64,000 nt of DNA from Methylophilus sp. 13. GTDB taxonomy: Bacteria; Pseudomonadota; Gammaproteobacteria; Burkholderiales; Methylophilaceae. Where the stretch lies: assembly GCF_015354335.1 (NCBI RefSeq), contig NZ_JADKYR010000001.1:496001-560000 (forward strand), read 5' to 3'. The notes under the pieces were generated by a model that saw only the letters and a list, made by a program, of their open reading frames with translations, ran no database searches and was not told the DNA's origin. Below, piece by piece: positions 10,265 to 19,843 of this stretch. Position 1 is the first letter of the stretch, and every line of letters begins with the position of its first letter. Made by a program: the position numbers and the translations under genes.

Positions 10265-10338
10265 ACCTGCACAAGTGCCGCAAACGCTTGGTAGGCACTT
10301 GCTGATATCTAATGTGGTTGACCGATCTAGCGCAAATA

Positions 10339-10369
10339 AAAAAGGCCAATGAATGGCCTTTTTATTTTT
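10339..10369. terminator. Intrinsic terminator, usable in both directions
   Basis: A perfect 10-bp stem (AAAAAGGCCA / TGGCCTTTTT) with a 5-nt loop (ATGAA) is followed by TTATTTTT. It lies between the small secreted gene (+) and dedA (-), which converge here, and its A- and T-flanks would allow it to stop transcription from either side. Confidence 0.85.
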
Positions 10370-10426
10370 GTGCATCAGATTCTGATGAACCGCAGCCAGT
10401 TTTAGACACTCACTCAAGCTGACTGA

Positions 10427-11044
10427 TTACGCAGTCTCGTTTTTAAAATGCCTGCGCACATACCAGGCAAAAAACACCACGCCGAGGGCGGCAATCACGT
10501 AGTGGGATTCATGGAAATACACTTTCAAATCTTCCCAATGCTCACCCGCCTTCATGCCCACGTACCCTAGCACCCAGCACCAGATCAGTGAGCCAACAAA
10601 GGTGTAAGCCACAAACCGCGTCATGTTCATGCGCGCCACCCCGGCCGGGAAAGCGATAAATGTGCGCACGGCAGGCAACAGGCGGGCAATAAAAATAATG
10701 ATTTCACCATGATCTGCAAACCAGCGGTCTGCCATGTCGAGGTCTTTTTTGCTGATCAGCACATATTTGCCGAATTTCTCCACCAGCGGACGACCGCCGT
10801 ACATGCCCAGGTAATAAGCGGGGATCGAGCCGACCACACAGCCTACCGCCCCTGCCAGCGCAATACCCCACAGCGTTAAATCGCCCTTGCTGACCAGAAA
10901 CCCGGCAAATGGCATGATGATTTCAGAGGGCAAAGGAATACAGGCAGATTCAATCGCCATCAGCAACACAATGCCACCATAGCCCATGCTGGCAATCACG
11001 GCAATAATCCAGCCCGCCACGGCAGCCACTAATTTTTCTAACAT
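10427..11044 (-). CDS. DedA family membrane protein
   Basis: This 205-aa inner-membrane protein has several hydrophobic segments. It shows the DedA/SNARE-associated (PF09335) hallmarks: an acidic residue before a reentrant loop (ESACIPLPSEIIMPFAGF, about residues 32-49) and the arginine-containing motif ARLLPAVRTFIAFPAGVARM. DedA proteins are implicated in lipid scrambling, undecaprenyl-phosphate recycling and membrane-potential homeostasis; which of these applies is not decidable here. Its start codon overlaps the stop of mfd by one base (TAATG), so it is translationally coupled to mfd. Confidence 0.9.
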   Translation of the reverse strand: MLEKLVAAVAGWIIAVIASMGYGGIVLLMAIESACIPLPSEIIMPFAGFLVSKGDLTLWGIALAGAVGCVVGSIPAYYLGMYGGRPLVEKFGKYVLISKKDLDMADRWFADHGEIIIFIARLLPAVRTFIAFPAGVARMNMTRFVAYTFVGSLIWCWVLGYVGMKAGEHWEDLKVYFHESHYVIAALGVVFFAWYVRRHFKNETA

Positions 11045-14000
11045 TACATAAATTCCTTCAAAAGGGTTTTCACTAATTCTACACGGTGATTGAGGTTACC
11101 AAGCTGCACGGTGACACGTAATTTATCCGGCCCGTTCATGCGGCAGCGCTTGTCGCGTTGCAGCAGATTGATCAGCTTGAGCGGATCGAGGTCGGCTTTG
11201 ACATTAAACTGCAACTGAATGGCTGCGTCAGAGGCATCGATTTTAATAATGCCCAAGGCTTTGGCGGCGATGCGCAAACGGTGGCAGGCAATCAGCGCCT
11301 CGCCGGGCTCAGGCAACAGGCCAAAACGATCGATCAGCTCTTCCTGCATGGCATCCAGCGCGTCATCATCTTCGCAGTTGGCCAGGCGTTTATAAATCAC
11401 CAGCCGCTCGTGCACGTCAGGACAATAATTGTTGGGCAACAAGGCCGGGGTGTGCAGATTGATTTCGGTGGTCACCCCCAGTGGCGCGTCAAGGTCAGGC
11501 TCTTTGCCGGCCTTGAGCTGTTTAACGGCATGATTCAGCATATCGGAATACAAGTTAAAACCGATTTCCTGCATTTCACCGCTCTGGCTGTCGCCCAGCA
11601 ATTCACCGGCACCGCGGATTTCAAGGTCGTGCATGGCGAGGTGAAAGCCTGCCCCCAGGTCTTCCAGCAGTTGAATCGCGTCTAGCCGTTTTTGTGCTTG
11701 CGGCGTGATATTACGGTGCGGATCGGTCAGCAGATAGGTGTAAGCCTGGTGGTGACTGCGACCCACGCGGCCACGTAACTGGTGCAATTGCGCCAGGCCA
11801 AACATATCGGCCTTGTTGATGATCATGGTGTTGGCAGTGGGCACGTCGATGCCGGTTTCGACGATGGTCGTACACAGCAACAGGTTGGCGCGTTGCTGGT
11901 AAAAGTCGCGCATCACGTGTTCCAGCTCGCGCTCGCGTAACTGGCCGTGGCCAATGACAATGCGGGCTTCGGGCACGATTTTCTCCAGCTTTTCCTTCAT
12001 GACATAGATGGTATCCACCTCGTTATGCAGAAAATACACCTGGCCACCGCGCTTGAATTCACGCATGACCGCCTCGCGGATAATGCCGTCCGAATACGGG
12101 GTATGGAAGGTTTTAATGGCCAACCGTTTTTGCGGCGGGGTCGAAATCACCGAGAACTCACGCAGGCCTTCCATGGCCATGCTCAAGGTACGCGGAATCG
12201 GCGTGGCGGTCAGCGTCAGCACATCCACCTCGGCACGTAGTGCTTTCATCTGTTCTTTTTGTCGCACGCCAAAACGGTGCTCTTCATCCAGAATCGCTAA
12301 ACCCAGGTTCTTGAATTTGACGTCTTTCTGAATCAGCCGGTGTGTGCCGATGATGATGTCTATGCTGCCATCGGCCAACCCCTTGATGGCTTCGGCCTGC
12401 TCTTTAGCGGTGCGGAAACGGGAAATTTCGGCAACCTTGATTGGCCACTCGGCAAAGCGGTCGACAAAGTTCTGGTAATGCTGCTCGGCCAGCAAGGTGG
12501 TCGGCACCAGCACCGCCACCTGGCGGCCACCCATCACTGCGACAAAAGCGGCACGCAGCGCGACCTCTGTTTTGCCAAAGCCAACATCACCGCACACCAG
12601 GCGGTCCATGGGGCGGCCAGATTGCATGTCTTTGATGACGGCTTCGATAGCATCGAGCTGGTCTGGCGTCTCTTCAAACGGAAAGCCTTCACAAAAGGCC
12701 TCGTAATCATGCAGGCCCAAGGTAAAGGCATGGCCTTTGCGCGCAGCGCGTTGCGCATATAGGTTAAGCAACTCGGCTGCGGTATCGCGAATCTGTTTGA
12801 GGGCTTTTTTCTTGGCTTTTTCCCACTGGCCGCTACCTAGTCTGTGCAATGGTGCACTCTCGGGCGGCCCACCGGAATAACGTGAAATCAGAAACAGTTG
12901 CGACACCGGCACATACAGTTTGTCTTCGCCAAAATACTCAATCAGCAACAGCTCAGTCTCGCCCTCGCCAAAATCGATATTGACCAGGCCCTTGTAACGC
13001 CCCACCCCGTGCTGCTCATGTACCACCGGGTCATCCAGCCGCAGTTCGGACAAGTCTTTGAGCATGCCTTCGGCATTGCGCGCTTTCTCCTGATTGCGGC
13101 GGCGCTGCTGGCGCACGGTGCTGGCATACAGCTCGGCCTCGGTGACCACCGCCAATGCGCCCTCGCGCGCATCCTTATCCACCATGCCCTGATGCAAGGG
13201 CGCCACGCCCAGCATAACCGGGAAGTTGGATTGTGCAAAGGCGGCCCAGTCTTCAGCCAGTGAAAAACTCAGGCCATGATCGCTGAACAGTTGCGCAATG
13301 GTCTCGCGGCGGCCCAGGCTTTCTGCGGCAATCAGCACCCGCCCGTCAAATTGCTGGATAAAGGCTTGCAGTTTGTGCAAGGGCTGCTCGGCACGTCGAT
13401 CTACATCGACAGGCGGTAAAACGGTTTGTTGGGCAATTTGCTGAGTGACCAGCGCGAAGTCATGCGTGCGCTTAAAAAATTCATCGGCTTTTTGCAACAA
13501 TGTTTCCGGGCGCAAGATGGGTTTTTCCGCATCATGCGCCATCAGGCGGTAACGCGTACTGGCATCGGCCCAGAATGTTTGTGCGGCCTTGTCCAGGTCC
13601 CCATGCAGGCAAAGGACCGTTTGCGCGGGCAAATAATCAAATAGTGTGGCCGTCTGCTCAAAAAATAGCGGCAAATACCATTCGACCCCGCCGCTGGGCG
13701 TGCCTTTACTCACATCTTTATATATTTTGGCGCGTTGCGGGTCGCCCTCAAAGTACTCGCGAAACTGGCTGCGGAAGCGCGTAATCGCCGCTTCATCCAT
13801 AGGGAACTCGCGCGCAGGCAGCATGCGAATTTCGGGCACCGGATAGACGCTACGCTGGGTGTCGATATCAAACGTGCGTATGGTTTCGATTTCGTCATCG
13901 AACAGGTCTATGCGGTAGGGAAAGGCGCTGCCCATGGGGAACAAATCCACCAGTCCGCCGCGTACGCTGAACTCGCCAGGCGCCATCACCTGGCTCACGT

Positions 14001-14451
14001 GGTGGTAACCCGCCTGCGCACACTGGTTGCGCAAGGCCTCCACATCCAGCCGTTGGCCTTTTTTGAGCATAAACGAGTGCGCGGCCAGGTAAGCCACCGG
14101 CGGCAGGCGCAATAATGCAGTCGCCATCGGCACAATCACCACATTGCTCTGGTTCTGGCTCAGTTGATACAAGGTTGCCAGGCGCTCAGAAATCAAGTCT
14201 GGATGCGGGGAAAACACGTCATACGGCAGGGTTTCCCAGTCTGGCAGCAAATGTACGGCAATCTCTTTGCCAAAAAACGGGATTTCGTCCATCAGCCGTT
14301 GCGCTTCAAACGCACTCGCCGTTAAAACGACCAGGGGCGTGTTTGTTGCTTTTAAACCACAAGCCAGCTCAGCTAATGCCTGGCTATCCAGGCCCTGACT
14401 TTGAAAAGAAAAGCGCTGCGGATGCCCGATCACGGGGAGTGAAACTGCCAT
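11044..14451 (-). CDS. mfd: Transcription-repair coupling factor Mfd
   Basis: This 1135-aa protein is close to the usual Mfd length. The N-terminal UvrB-homology region is followed by the RNA polymerase-interacting region (DPVVHEQHGVGRYKGL, about residue 480), the translocase Walker A GDVGFGKTEVALRAAF (about 620), the DEEH box LDEEHRFGVRQKEQM (about 724) and the conserved RGRVGR element of helicase motif VI. Mfd removes stalled RNA polymerase at lesions and recruits UvrA. It is divergent from rpiA and is followed by dedA with a one-base overlap. Confidence 0.97.
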   Translation of the reverse strand: MAVSLPVIGHPQRFSFQSQGLDSQALAELACGLKATNTPLVVLTASAFEAQRLMDEIPFFGKEIAVHLLPDWETLPYDVFSPHPDLISERLATLYQLSQNQSNVVIVPMATALLRLPPVAYLAAHSFMLKKGQRLDVEALRNQCAQAGYHHVSQVMAPGEFSVRGGLVDLFPMGSAFPYRIDLFDDEIETIRTFDIDTQRSVYPVPEIRMLPAREFPMDEAAITRFRSQFREYFEGDPQRAKIYKDVSKGTPSGGVEWYLPLFFEQTATLFDYLPAQTVLCLHGDLDKAAQTFWADASTRYRLMAHDAEKPILRPETLLQKADEFFKRTHDFALVTQQIAQQTVLPPVDVDRRAEQPLHKLQAFIQQFDGRVLIAAESLGRRETIAQLFSDHGLSFSLAEDWAAFAQSNFPVMLGVAPLHQGMVDKDAREGALAVVTEAELYASTVRQQRRRNQEKARNAEGMLKDLSELRLDDPVVHEQHGVGRYKGLVNIDFGEGETELLLIEYFGEDKLYVPVSQLFLISRYSGGPPESAPLHRLGSGQWEKAKKKALKQIRDTAAELLNLYAQRAARKGHAFTLGLHDYEAFCEGFPFEETPDQLDAIEAVIKDMQSGRPMDRLVCGDVGFGKTEVALRAAFVAVMGGRQVAVLVPTTLLAEQHYQNFVDRFAEWPIKVAEISRFRTAKEQAEAIKGLADGSIDIIIGTHRLIQKDVKFKNLGLAILDEEHRFGVRQKEQMKALRAEVDVLTLTATPIPRTLSMAMEGLREFSVISTPPQKRLAIKTFHTPYSDGIIREAVMREFKRGGQVYFLHNEVDTIYVMKEKLEKIVPEARIVIGHGQLRERELEHVMRDFYQQRANLLLCTTIVETGIDVPTANTMIINKADMFGLAQLHQLRGRVGRSHHQAYTYLLTDPHRNITPQAQKRLDAIQLLEDLGAGFHLAMHDLEIRGAGELLGDSQSGEMQEIGFNLYSDMLNHAVKQLKAGKEPDLDAPLGVTTEINLHTPALLPNNYCPDVHERLVIYKRLANCEDDDALDAMQEELIDRFGLLPEPGEALIACHRLRIAAKALGIIKIDASDAAIQLQFNVKADLDPLKLINLLQRDKRCRMNGPDKLRVTVQLGNLNHRVELVKTLLKEFM

Positions 14452-14492
14452 AAAAAATTAGACTCTTATTGCTCAGGTTAGATGAGTATTTG

Positions 14493-14520
14493 TTGGCGAA
14501 TCTGCCGAGTTTGCTATTAT
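14493..14520 (+). promoter_or_regulatory. Candidate sigma-70 promoter for rpiA
   Basis: TTGGCG (14493-14498) and TATTAT (14515-14520) are 16 bp apart, and the -10 is preceded by TGC, giving an extended -10 (TGnTATTAT). It sits about 90 bp before the chosen rpiA start in the mfd-rpiA divergent region. This is sequence match only. Confidence 0.5.
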
Positions 14521-14608
14521 AACTGCAAGCGTCGATCGGCTGTCATGGAATGACACCTAAGACGCCCGAGCGAATAAAATGTATGACCCCAGCACGGAGA
14601 TGATAAAG

Positions 14609-15280
14609 ATGAATGACAAACAAGCCGTCGCGCTGGAAGCTGCCAGCTACGTCAAAGACGAGATGATCGTAGGCCTGGGCACAGGATCTACCGCCAATTA
14701 CTTTATTGAAGCGCTGGCGCAACGCCAGCAGCAAGGCCTGCGGGTGACCACGGTTGCCAGCTCCACCATCAGCATGATCAAGGCGCAAAGCGTTGGCTTG
14801 ACCGTGCTGGGCCTGCAACAGCTCAGCCAGATAGATCTTTATGTGGACGGCGCGGATGAAATCACGCCCGACAACACCCTGCTCAAAGGCCGCGGCTATG
14901 ATCTGGTCATGGAAAAACTGCTGGCCAAGGCGGCCAAACAGTTTATTGTTGTGGCAGATAAGAGCAAGCTGGTGCCTCATATTGGCCAGAACTATCCTAT
15001 CCCGATTGAAGTGATGCCTTTTGCCTGGCAAGCGGCCAAGCGCAGCATTGAAGCCATCGGAGGCACGGGAGAGCTACGGCCTAATGTAGCCAAAGACGGC
15101 TTGTGCATGACCAGCCACGGCAGTCTGGTGCTGGATATGCGCTTTGAGGCTGGCCTGGATGCACATAGCCTCAACGCAGCACTGAACAATATTCCCGGCG
15201 TGGTTGAGCATGGTATTTTTGCCAAACTAGCTACAACCATCCTGATTGCAGATCAGGGCCAGATCGCAACACGGGTTTAA
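14609..15280 (+). CDS. rpiA: Ribose-5-phosphate isomerase A
   Basis: This protein interconverts ribose 5-phosphate and ribulose 5-phosphate in the pentose phosphate pathway; in methylotrophs with a ribulose monophosphate cycle it also feeds formaldehyde fixation (context inferred). Visible signatures are the phosphate loop IVGLGTGSTANYF (about residues 20-32), DLYVDGADEI and LLKGRGYDLVMEKLLA, plus a C-terminal NIPGVVEHGIFA typical of RpiA. The start at 14609 (MNDKQAV) is preferred over ATGs at 14579 and 14600 because GGAG at 14596-14599 lies 9 bp upstream; this gives 223 aa, matching the family. Confidence 0.95.
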   Translation: MNDKQAVALEAASYVKDEMIVGLGTGSTANYFIEALAQRQQQGLRVTTVASSTISMIKAQSVGLTVLGLQQLSQIDLYVDGADEITPDNTLLKGRGYDLVMEKLLAKAAKQFIVVADKSKLVPHIGQNYPIPIEVMPFAWQAAKRSIEAIGGTGELRPNVAKDGLCMTSHGSLVLDMRFEAGLDAHSLNAALNNIPGVVEHGIFAKLATTILIADQGQIATRV

Positions 15281-15312
15281 CTGGCGGCATTTCACTGCCG
15301 CTTTGCTGGCTC

Positions 15313-16773
15313 ATGCGTTTTCTCTCTGCCCATTTGGTTCGCGCCGCATGGTTAACGGCCCTGCTCTGCCTGGGGCTCAGTGCGTGTAGCGATAATAGTG
15401 ATACAAAGCCAGCCACACGCGCCAAACCCAAGCCGGATCCTTACACCATTCGCTTTGTCACGATCAATAGCCCCAGCACCTACTTTATCGACAGCCAGAA
15501 CAATTACGCCGGACTGGAATATGACCTGGCCAAACGCTTTGTCGAGTTTTTGGGGCCGCCGTATAAACTCGAATTCGTGGTGGTAGACAGCTTTTCCAAA
15601 GTGTTCCCTACCCTGCTCAAAGGCGACGCCGACATTGCCGCCGCCGACATCAGCATCACCCCTGCGCGTAAACGCCAAGTGCTGTTTGGACCGGCGTTTA
15701 ACCAGGTGCAGTCCATGGTGGTGTTTAACCGCGACAAAAACAGTGAGCCGACTCATGCCAATGCACTTTTGAATAAACGCATTGTGCTGCCCAAAAGCAC
15801 CAGTTTTGTTGAACGCATGCGCGAGCTGCAGGCCAAGTATCCGGGCCTGACCTGGAAAGAGTCCGACAAAATGAGCTCGGAGCAACTGATTGAAGCGGTG
15901 GCACGCAATGAGATCGACTTTACCGTGGCAGACAATCACCTGCTGGCGATCTTGCAATATAACTATCCGCAGCTGGATGCTGGCATGATGCTGGGCCAGG
16001 CCGACAAAATCGCCTGGGCACTAAACAAACTGCATGGCGAACCGCGGCTCAAACAAGTGCAGGCTTTTTTCAAGCAGATCGAAAAAAATGGTGTACTGCG
16101 CAACCTGGTTGACCGCTATCACGGCCATACCAAACGTTTAAAACCGGTCGATGTGGTTACCTTCCTCACAAAATCGCAAACCTTGCTGCCCAGGTATATC
16201 CGCCTGTTTAAAAACGCGCAAGAAATCACCGACATCGACTGGCGACTGCTGGCCGCGCTCAGCTACCAGGAATCTCACTGGGATAATTACAGCACCTCGC
16301 CCACCAATGTACGCGGGCTCATGATGCTCACCGAACAAACCTCTAACATGATGAACGTCACCGACCGGCTCGACCCCAAGCAAAGCGTGATGGCTGGCGC
16401 CAAGTTTTTTCTATGGATGAAAGACCGCATTCCCGCACGCATCCCAGAACCTGACCGTACCTTTATGACTCTGGCCGCCTATAACAACGGCGTCGGCCAC
16501 CTCGAAGATGCACGCATCATTGCCCAGCGCCTGGGCCTCAACCCCGATAGCTGGGCAGACGTCAAACGCGGCTACCAACTGCTCAATGACCCCACCCACT
16601 ACGTTAACGCCAAACATGGCTACTGTAGCTGCGGCGCCCCCGTGATCTATACCGAGCTGGTCAGAAGCTATTACCAGATCATGCAAAAATACTTCCCGCC
16701 TTACGACCCTGGCGTAGACCCATACAAAATTGCAGACTTAAAAATGCCCTGGTTGTTGGCCAGGGCATCTTGA
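15313..16773 (+). CDS. mltF: Membrane-bound lytic murein transglycosylase F
   Basis: This 486-aa lipoprotein has a lipobox LSAC (C25) after a hydrophobic N-terminus. Residues about 45-270 form a periplasmic solute-binding-like (SBP_bac_3) domain. Residues about 300-460 form the SLT lytic transglycosylase domain, with the catalytic glutamate in SYQESHWD (about E320) and the later AAYNNGVGH motif. MltF cleaves peptidoglycan with formation of 1,6-anhydromuramic acid, and its binding domain modulates activity. It follows rpiA by 32 bp and may share its transcript. The last codons double as a terminator hairpin for the convergent serS operon. Confidence 0.94.
   Translation: MRFLSAHLVRAAWLTALLCLGLSACSDNSDTKPATRAKPKPDPYTIRFVTINSPSTYFIDSQNNYAGLEYDLAKRFVEFLGPPYKLEFVVVDSFSKVFPTLLKGDADIAAADISITPARKRQVLFGPAFNQVQSMVVFNRDKNSEPTHANALLNKRIVLPKSTSFVERMRELQAKYPGLTWKESDKMSSEQLIEAVARNEIDFTVADNHLLAILQYNYPQLDAGMMLGQADKIAWALNKLHGEPRLKQVQAFFKQIEKNGVLRNLVDRYHGHTKRLKPVDVVTFLTKSQTLLPRYIRLFKNAQEITDIDWRLLAALSYQESHWDNYSTSPTNVRGLMMLTEQTSNMMNVTDRLDPKQSVMAGAKFFLWMKDRIPARIPEPDRTFMTLAAYNNGVGHLEDARIIAQRLGLNPDSWADVKRGYQLLNDPTHYVNAKHGYCSCGAPVIYTELVRSYYQIMQKYFPPYDPGVDPYKIADLKMPWLLARAS
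16740..16768 (-). terminator. Terminator of the serS operon inside the mltF coding end
   Basis: A perfect 9-bp inverted repeat (ATGCCCTGG / CCAGGGCAT, 7-nt loop) spans 16744-16768. Read on the minus strand it is followed by TTTTTAA. It lies 25 bp past the serS stop but within the last codons of mltF on the other strand. The T-run is short, so efficiency is uncertain. Confidence 0.6.
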
Positions 16774-16792
16774 GTTTGCAAAACCGGACGAA

Positions 16793-18079
<1,287 letters not shown>

Positions 18080-18083
18080 TTAT

Positions 18084-18117
18084 TTTAGCCACAGAGCACA
18101 CAGAGTTCACAGAGAAA
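18084..18117 (+). repeat. Left terminal inverted repeat of the GxxExxY cassette
   Basis: 34 bp beginning TTTAGCCACAGAG and ending CACAGAGAAA. It is built from three CACAGAG heptamers spaced 9-10 bp apart. Its inner part encodes the last codons and the stop of the GxxExxY gene (stop TGA at 18107-18109 read on the minus strand). Confidence 0.8.
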
Positions 18118-18469
18118 CCCGTTTGACTCCATTGACCAGTTTAGGCTCTGCAAAATTAATTAACAGGCCACGCTTCAAGCCTGTCGATTTTAAATATGAA
18201 ATCAGTTGTGCATAGGCAAAATCAGGCAATTTTGTTTGTGCTTTCAGCTCCACAACAACCTCACCTTGCACCAGTAAATCCAGCCGCTGACCTTGAATCA
18301 CAACGTTTTTATAGCGCACATTTACTTCAACCTGGCGTTGATATGCAATGCTACGCAACGAAAGCTCATGGCAAAGTGCGCTTTCGTAAACAGACTCTAG
18401 TAAACCCACACCAAGTTCACGATGTACCTCAATGGCTGCCCCAATAATCTGACCAGTCAAATCGTCCAT
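18107..18469 (-). CDS. GxxExxY protein (PD-(D/E)XK-like, PDDEXK_3)
   Basis: This 120-aa protein contains the family motif in GVGLLESVYE (G-x-x-E-x-x-Y). It is followed by RLDLLVQGEVVVELKA, where D, E and K match the PD-(D/E)XK nuclease-fold catalytic triad. The family is widespread and of unknown function. The ATG at 18469 is preferred; an upstream GTG at 18487 would place the start inside the terminal repeat. Stop codon and last codons are supplied by the other repeat, so gene and element ends are fused. It is inserted between rarA and serS in the same orientation. Nuclease activity is predicted from motif only. It could be the mobility factor of the cassette or a passenger. Confidence 0.85.
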   Translation of the reverse strand: MDDLTGQIIGAAIEVHRELGVGLLESVYESALCHELSLRSIAYQRQVEVNVRYKNVVIQGQRLDLLVQGEVVVELKAQTKLPDFAYAQLISYLKSTGLKRGLLINFAEPKLVNGVKRVSL

Positions 18470-18474
18470 TTGGT

Positions 18475-18508
18475 TTTCTCTGTGCACTCTGCGTCCTCTG
18501 TGGCTAAA
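18475..18508 (-). repeat. Right terminal inverted repeat of the GxxExxY cassette
   Basis: Reverse complement of the left repeat with three mismatches in 34 positions. The middle heptamer is CGCAGAG instead of CACAGAG. Its inner edge lies just upstream of the preferred GxxExxY start codon and includes an alternative GTG start at 18487. Confidence 0.8.
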
Positions 18509-19819
18509 TTATTTTTTAGCTTTTTTATCCAGTTCCTTCAGGTGCTTTAATTTTTCACCTATTTTACCTTCCAAACCGCGTGGTGTGGGTTGGTAAAAGG
18601 ATTGCGGTGCTAAATCGTCAGGGAAATAACTTTCACCTGCCGCATAGGCCTCAGGCTCGTTATGGGCATAGCGGTATTCTTTGCCGTAATCCAATGCTTT
18701 CATTAGCTTGGTGGGAGCGTTACGCAAATGCAGCGGCACGGTGCGGGATTTATCCTGTGCAACAAAGGCTTTGGCCTGGTTATAAGCCATATAGCCCGCA
18801 TTACTTTTGGCCGCCACGGCCAGATAAATCACTGCCTGGGCCAGGGCCAGCTCGCCTTCTGGGCTACCCAACCGCTCAAACGTCAAAGCGGCATCATTGG
18901 CAATCTGCATGGCGCGTGGATCAGCCAATCCAATATCTTCCCAAGCCATGCGGATAATGCGACGGGCCAGATACAGTGGCTCAGCGCCGCCATCGAGCAT
19001 GCGCATGAGCCAGTACAAGGCGGCATCCGGATTGGAGCCGCGCACGGATTTGTGCAGTGCAGAAATCTGGTCGTAGAAGGCTTCACCGCCTTTATCAAAG
19101 CGGCGCAGCTTGCTAGCCATGGTGGACTGCAAAAAGGACTCATCTATGCGATCGACTTTGGCTGCAATGGCGCCGTTAAACAGGCCTTCAGCAAAGTTCA
19201 GCAGGCGTCTGGCGTCACCATCGGCATAGGCGAGCACCTGTTCTTGCACCGCCTCATCTAGGGCAACAGCAGGTGCGACTTTTAAGCGCGCACGCTCAAG
19301 CAATTGCGCCAGCTCGTCTTCATTAAGTGCATTGAGTACAAACACCTGCGCCCGGCTCAGCAACGCGCTATTGACTTCAAATGAGGGGTTTTCGGTGGTG
19401 GCGCCAATAAAGGTGATCAGCCCACTTTCGACATAAGGCAAAAACGCATCCTGCTGCCCTTTGTTAAAGCGGTGAACCTCATCGACAAACAGGATAGTAT
19501 TGCGACCCGTTTGTTGCAAGGTGAGTTCTGCACGCTCAACGGCTTCGCGGATATCTTTAATGCCGGATAGCACGGCAGAGAGCGGCACAAATTCGGTATC
19601 CGCAGTTTGCGCAATCAGGCGCGCCAATGTGGTTTTACCCACCCCTGGTGGGCCCCATAAAATCATCGAGGGCAACTTGCCGGATTCAAATGCGCGTCGC
19701 AACGGCTTGCCCTCACCGAGCAGGTGGGTTTGCCCGACCACTTCAGACAATGTTTTTGGTCGTAGCTGCTCAGCAAGTGGAATACTGGAGGGAGTTTGCG
19801 GTTCAAACAGGGATGACAT
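18509..19819 (-). CDS. rarA: Replication-associated recombination protein A (MgsA/RarA)
   Basis: This 436-aa AAA+ ATPase acts at stalled replication forks. It has Walker A (LWGPPGVGKTTLARLIA), Walker B (TILFVDEVHRFNKGQQD), sensor 1 (FIGATTENPSFEVN) and the C-terminal MgsA tetramerisation region (YGKEYRYAHNEPEAYAAG). The stop codon TAA directly abuts the right repeat of the GxxExxY cassette, so the protein ends at its natural terminus (KKAKK). It follows lolA by 24 bp in the ftsK-lolA-rarA group. Confidence 0.96.
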   Translation of the reverse strand: MSSLFEPQTPSSIPLAEQLRPKTLSEVVGQTHLLGEGKPLRRAFESGKLPSMILWGPPGVGKTTLARLIAQTADTEFVPLSAVLSGIKDIREAVERAELTLQQTGRNTILFVDEVHRFNKGQQDAFLPYVESGLITFIGATTENPSFEVNSALLSRAQVFVLNALNEDELAQLLERARLKVAPAVALDEAVQEQVLAYADGDARRLLNFAEGLFNGAIAAKVDRIDESFLQSTMASKLRRFDKGGEAFYDQISALHKSVRGSNPDAALYWLMRMLDGGAEPLYLARRIIRMAWEDIGLADPRAMQIANDAALTFERLGSPEGELALAQAVIYLAVAAKSNAGYMAYNQAKAFVAQDKSRTVPLHLRNAPTKLMKALDYGKEYRYAHNEPEAYAAGESYFPDDLAPQSFYQPTPRGLEGKIGEKLKHLKELDKKAKK

Positions 19820-19843
19820 GATGATTCTGGCGCGGTCTACTGG

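Larger units (their letters stand above)
18084..18508. mobile_element. 425-bp inverted-repeat cassette carrying a GxxExxY gene
   Basis: Two 34-bp terminal inverted repeats (18084-18117 and 18475-18508; 31 of 34 positions identical when one is reverse-complemented) enclose one coding region that fills the whole interior. TTAT occurs immediately outside both ends (18080-18083 and 18509-18512), fitting a 4-bp target duplication. The right end abuts the rarA stop codon. There is no transposase, so this looks like a non-autonomous cassette moved in trans, or a repair-based element. That GxxExxY genes recur with CACAGAG-rich repeats is my recollection and was not checked. Confidence 0.75.

Noticed and set aside
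18084-18117. Repeated CACAGAG units considered as a CRISPR-like or satellite array.
   Set aside because: Only three short units per end with 2-3-bp spacing, arranged as inverted ends of one element. No spacers and no cas genes are present.
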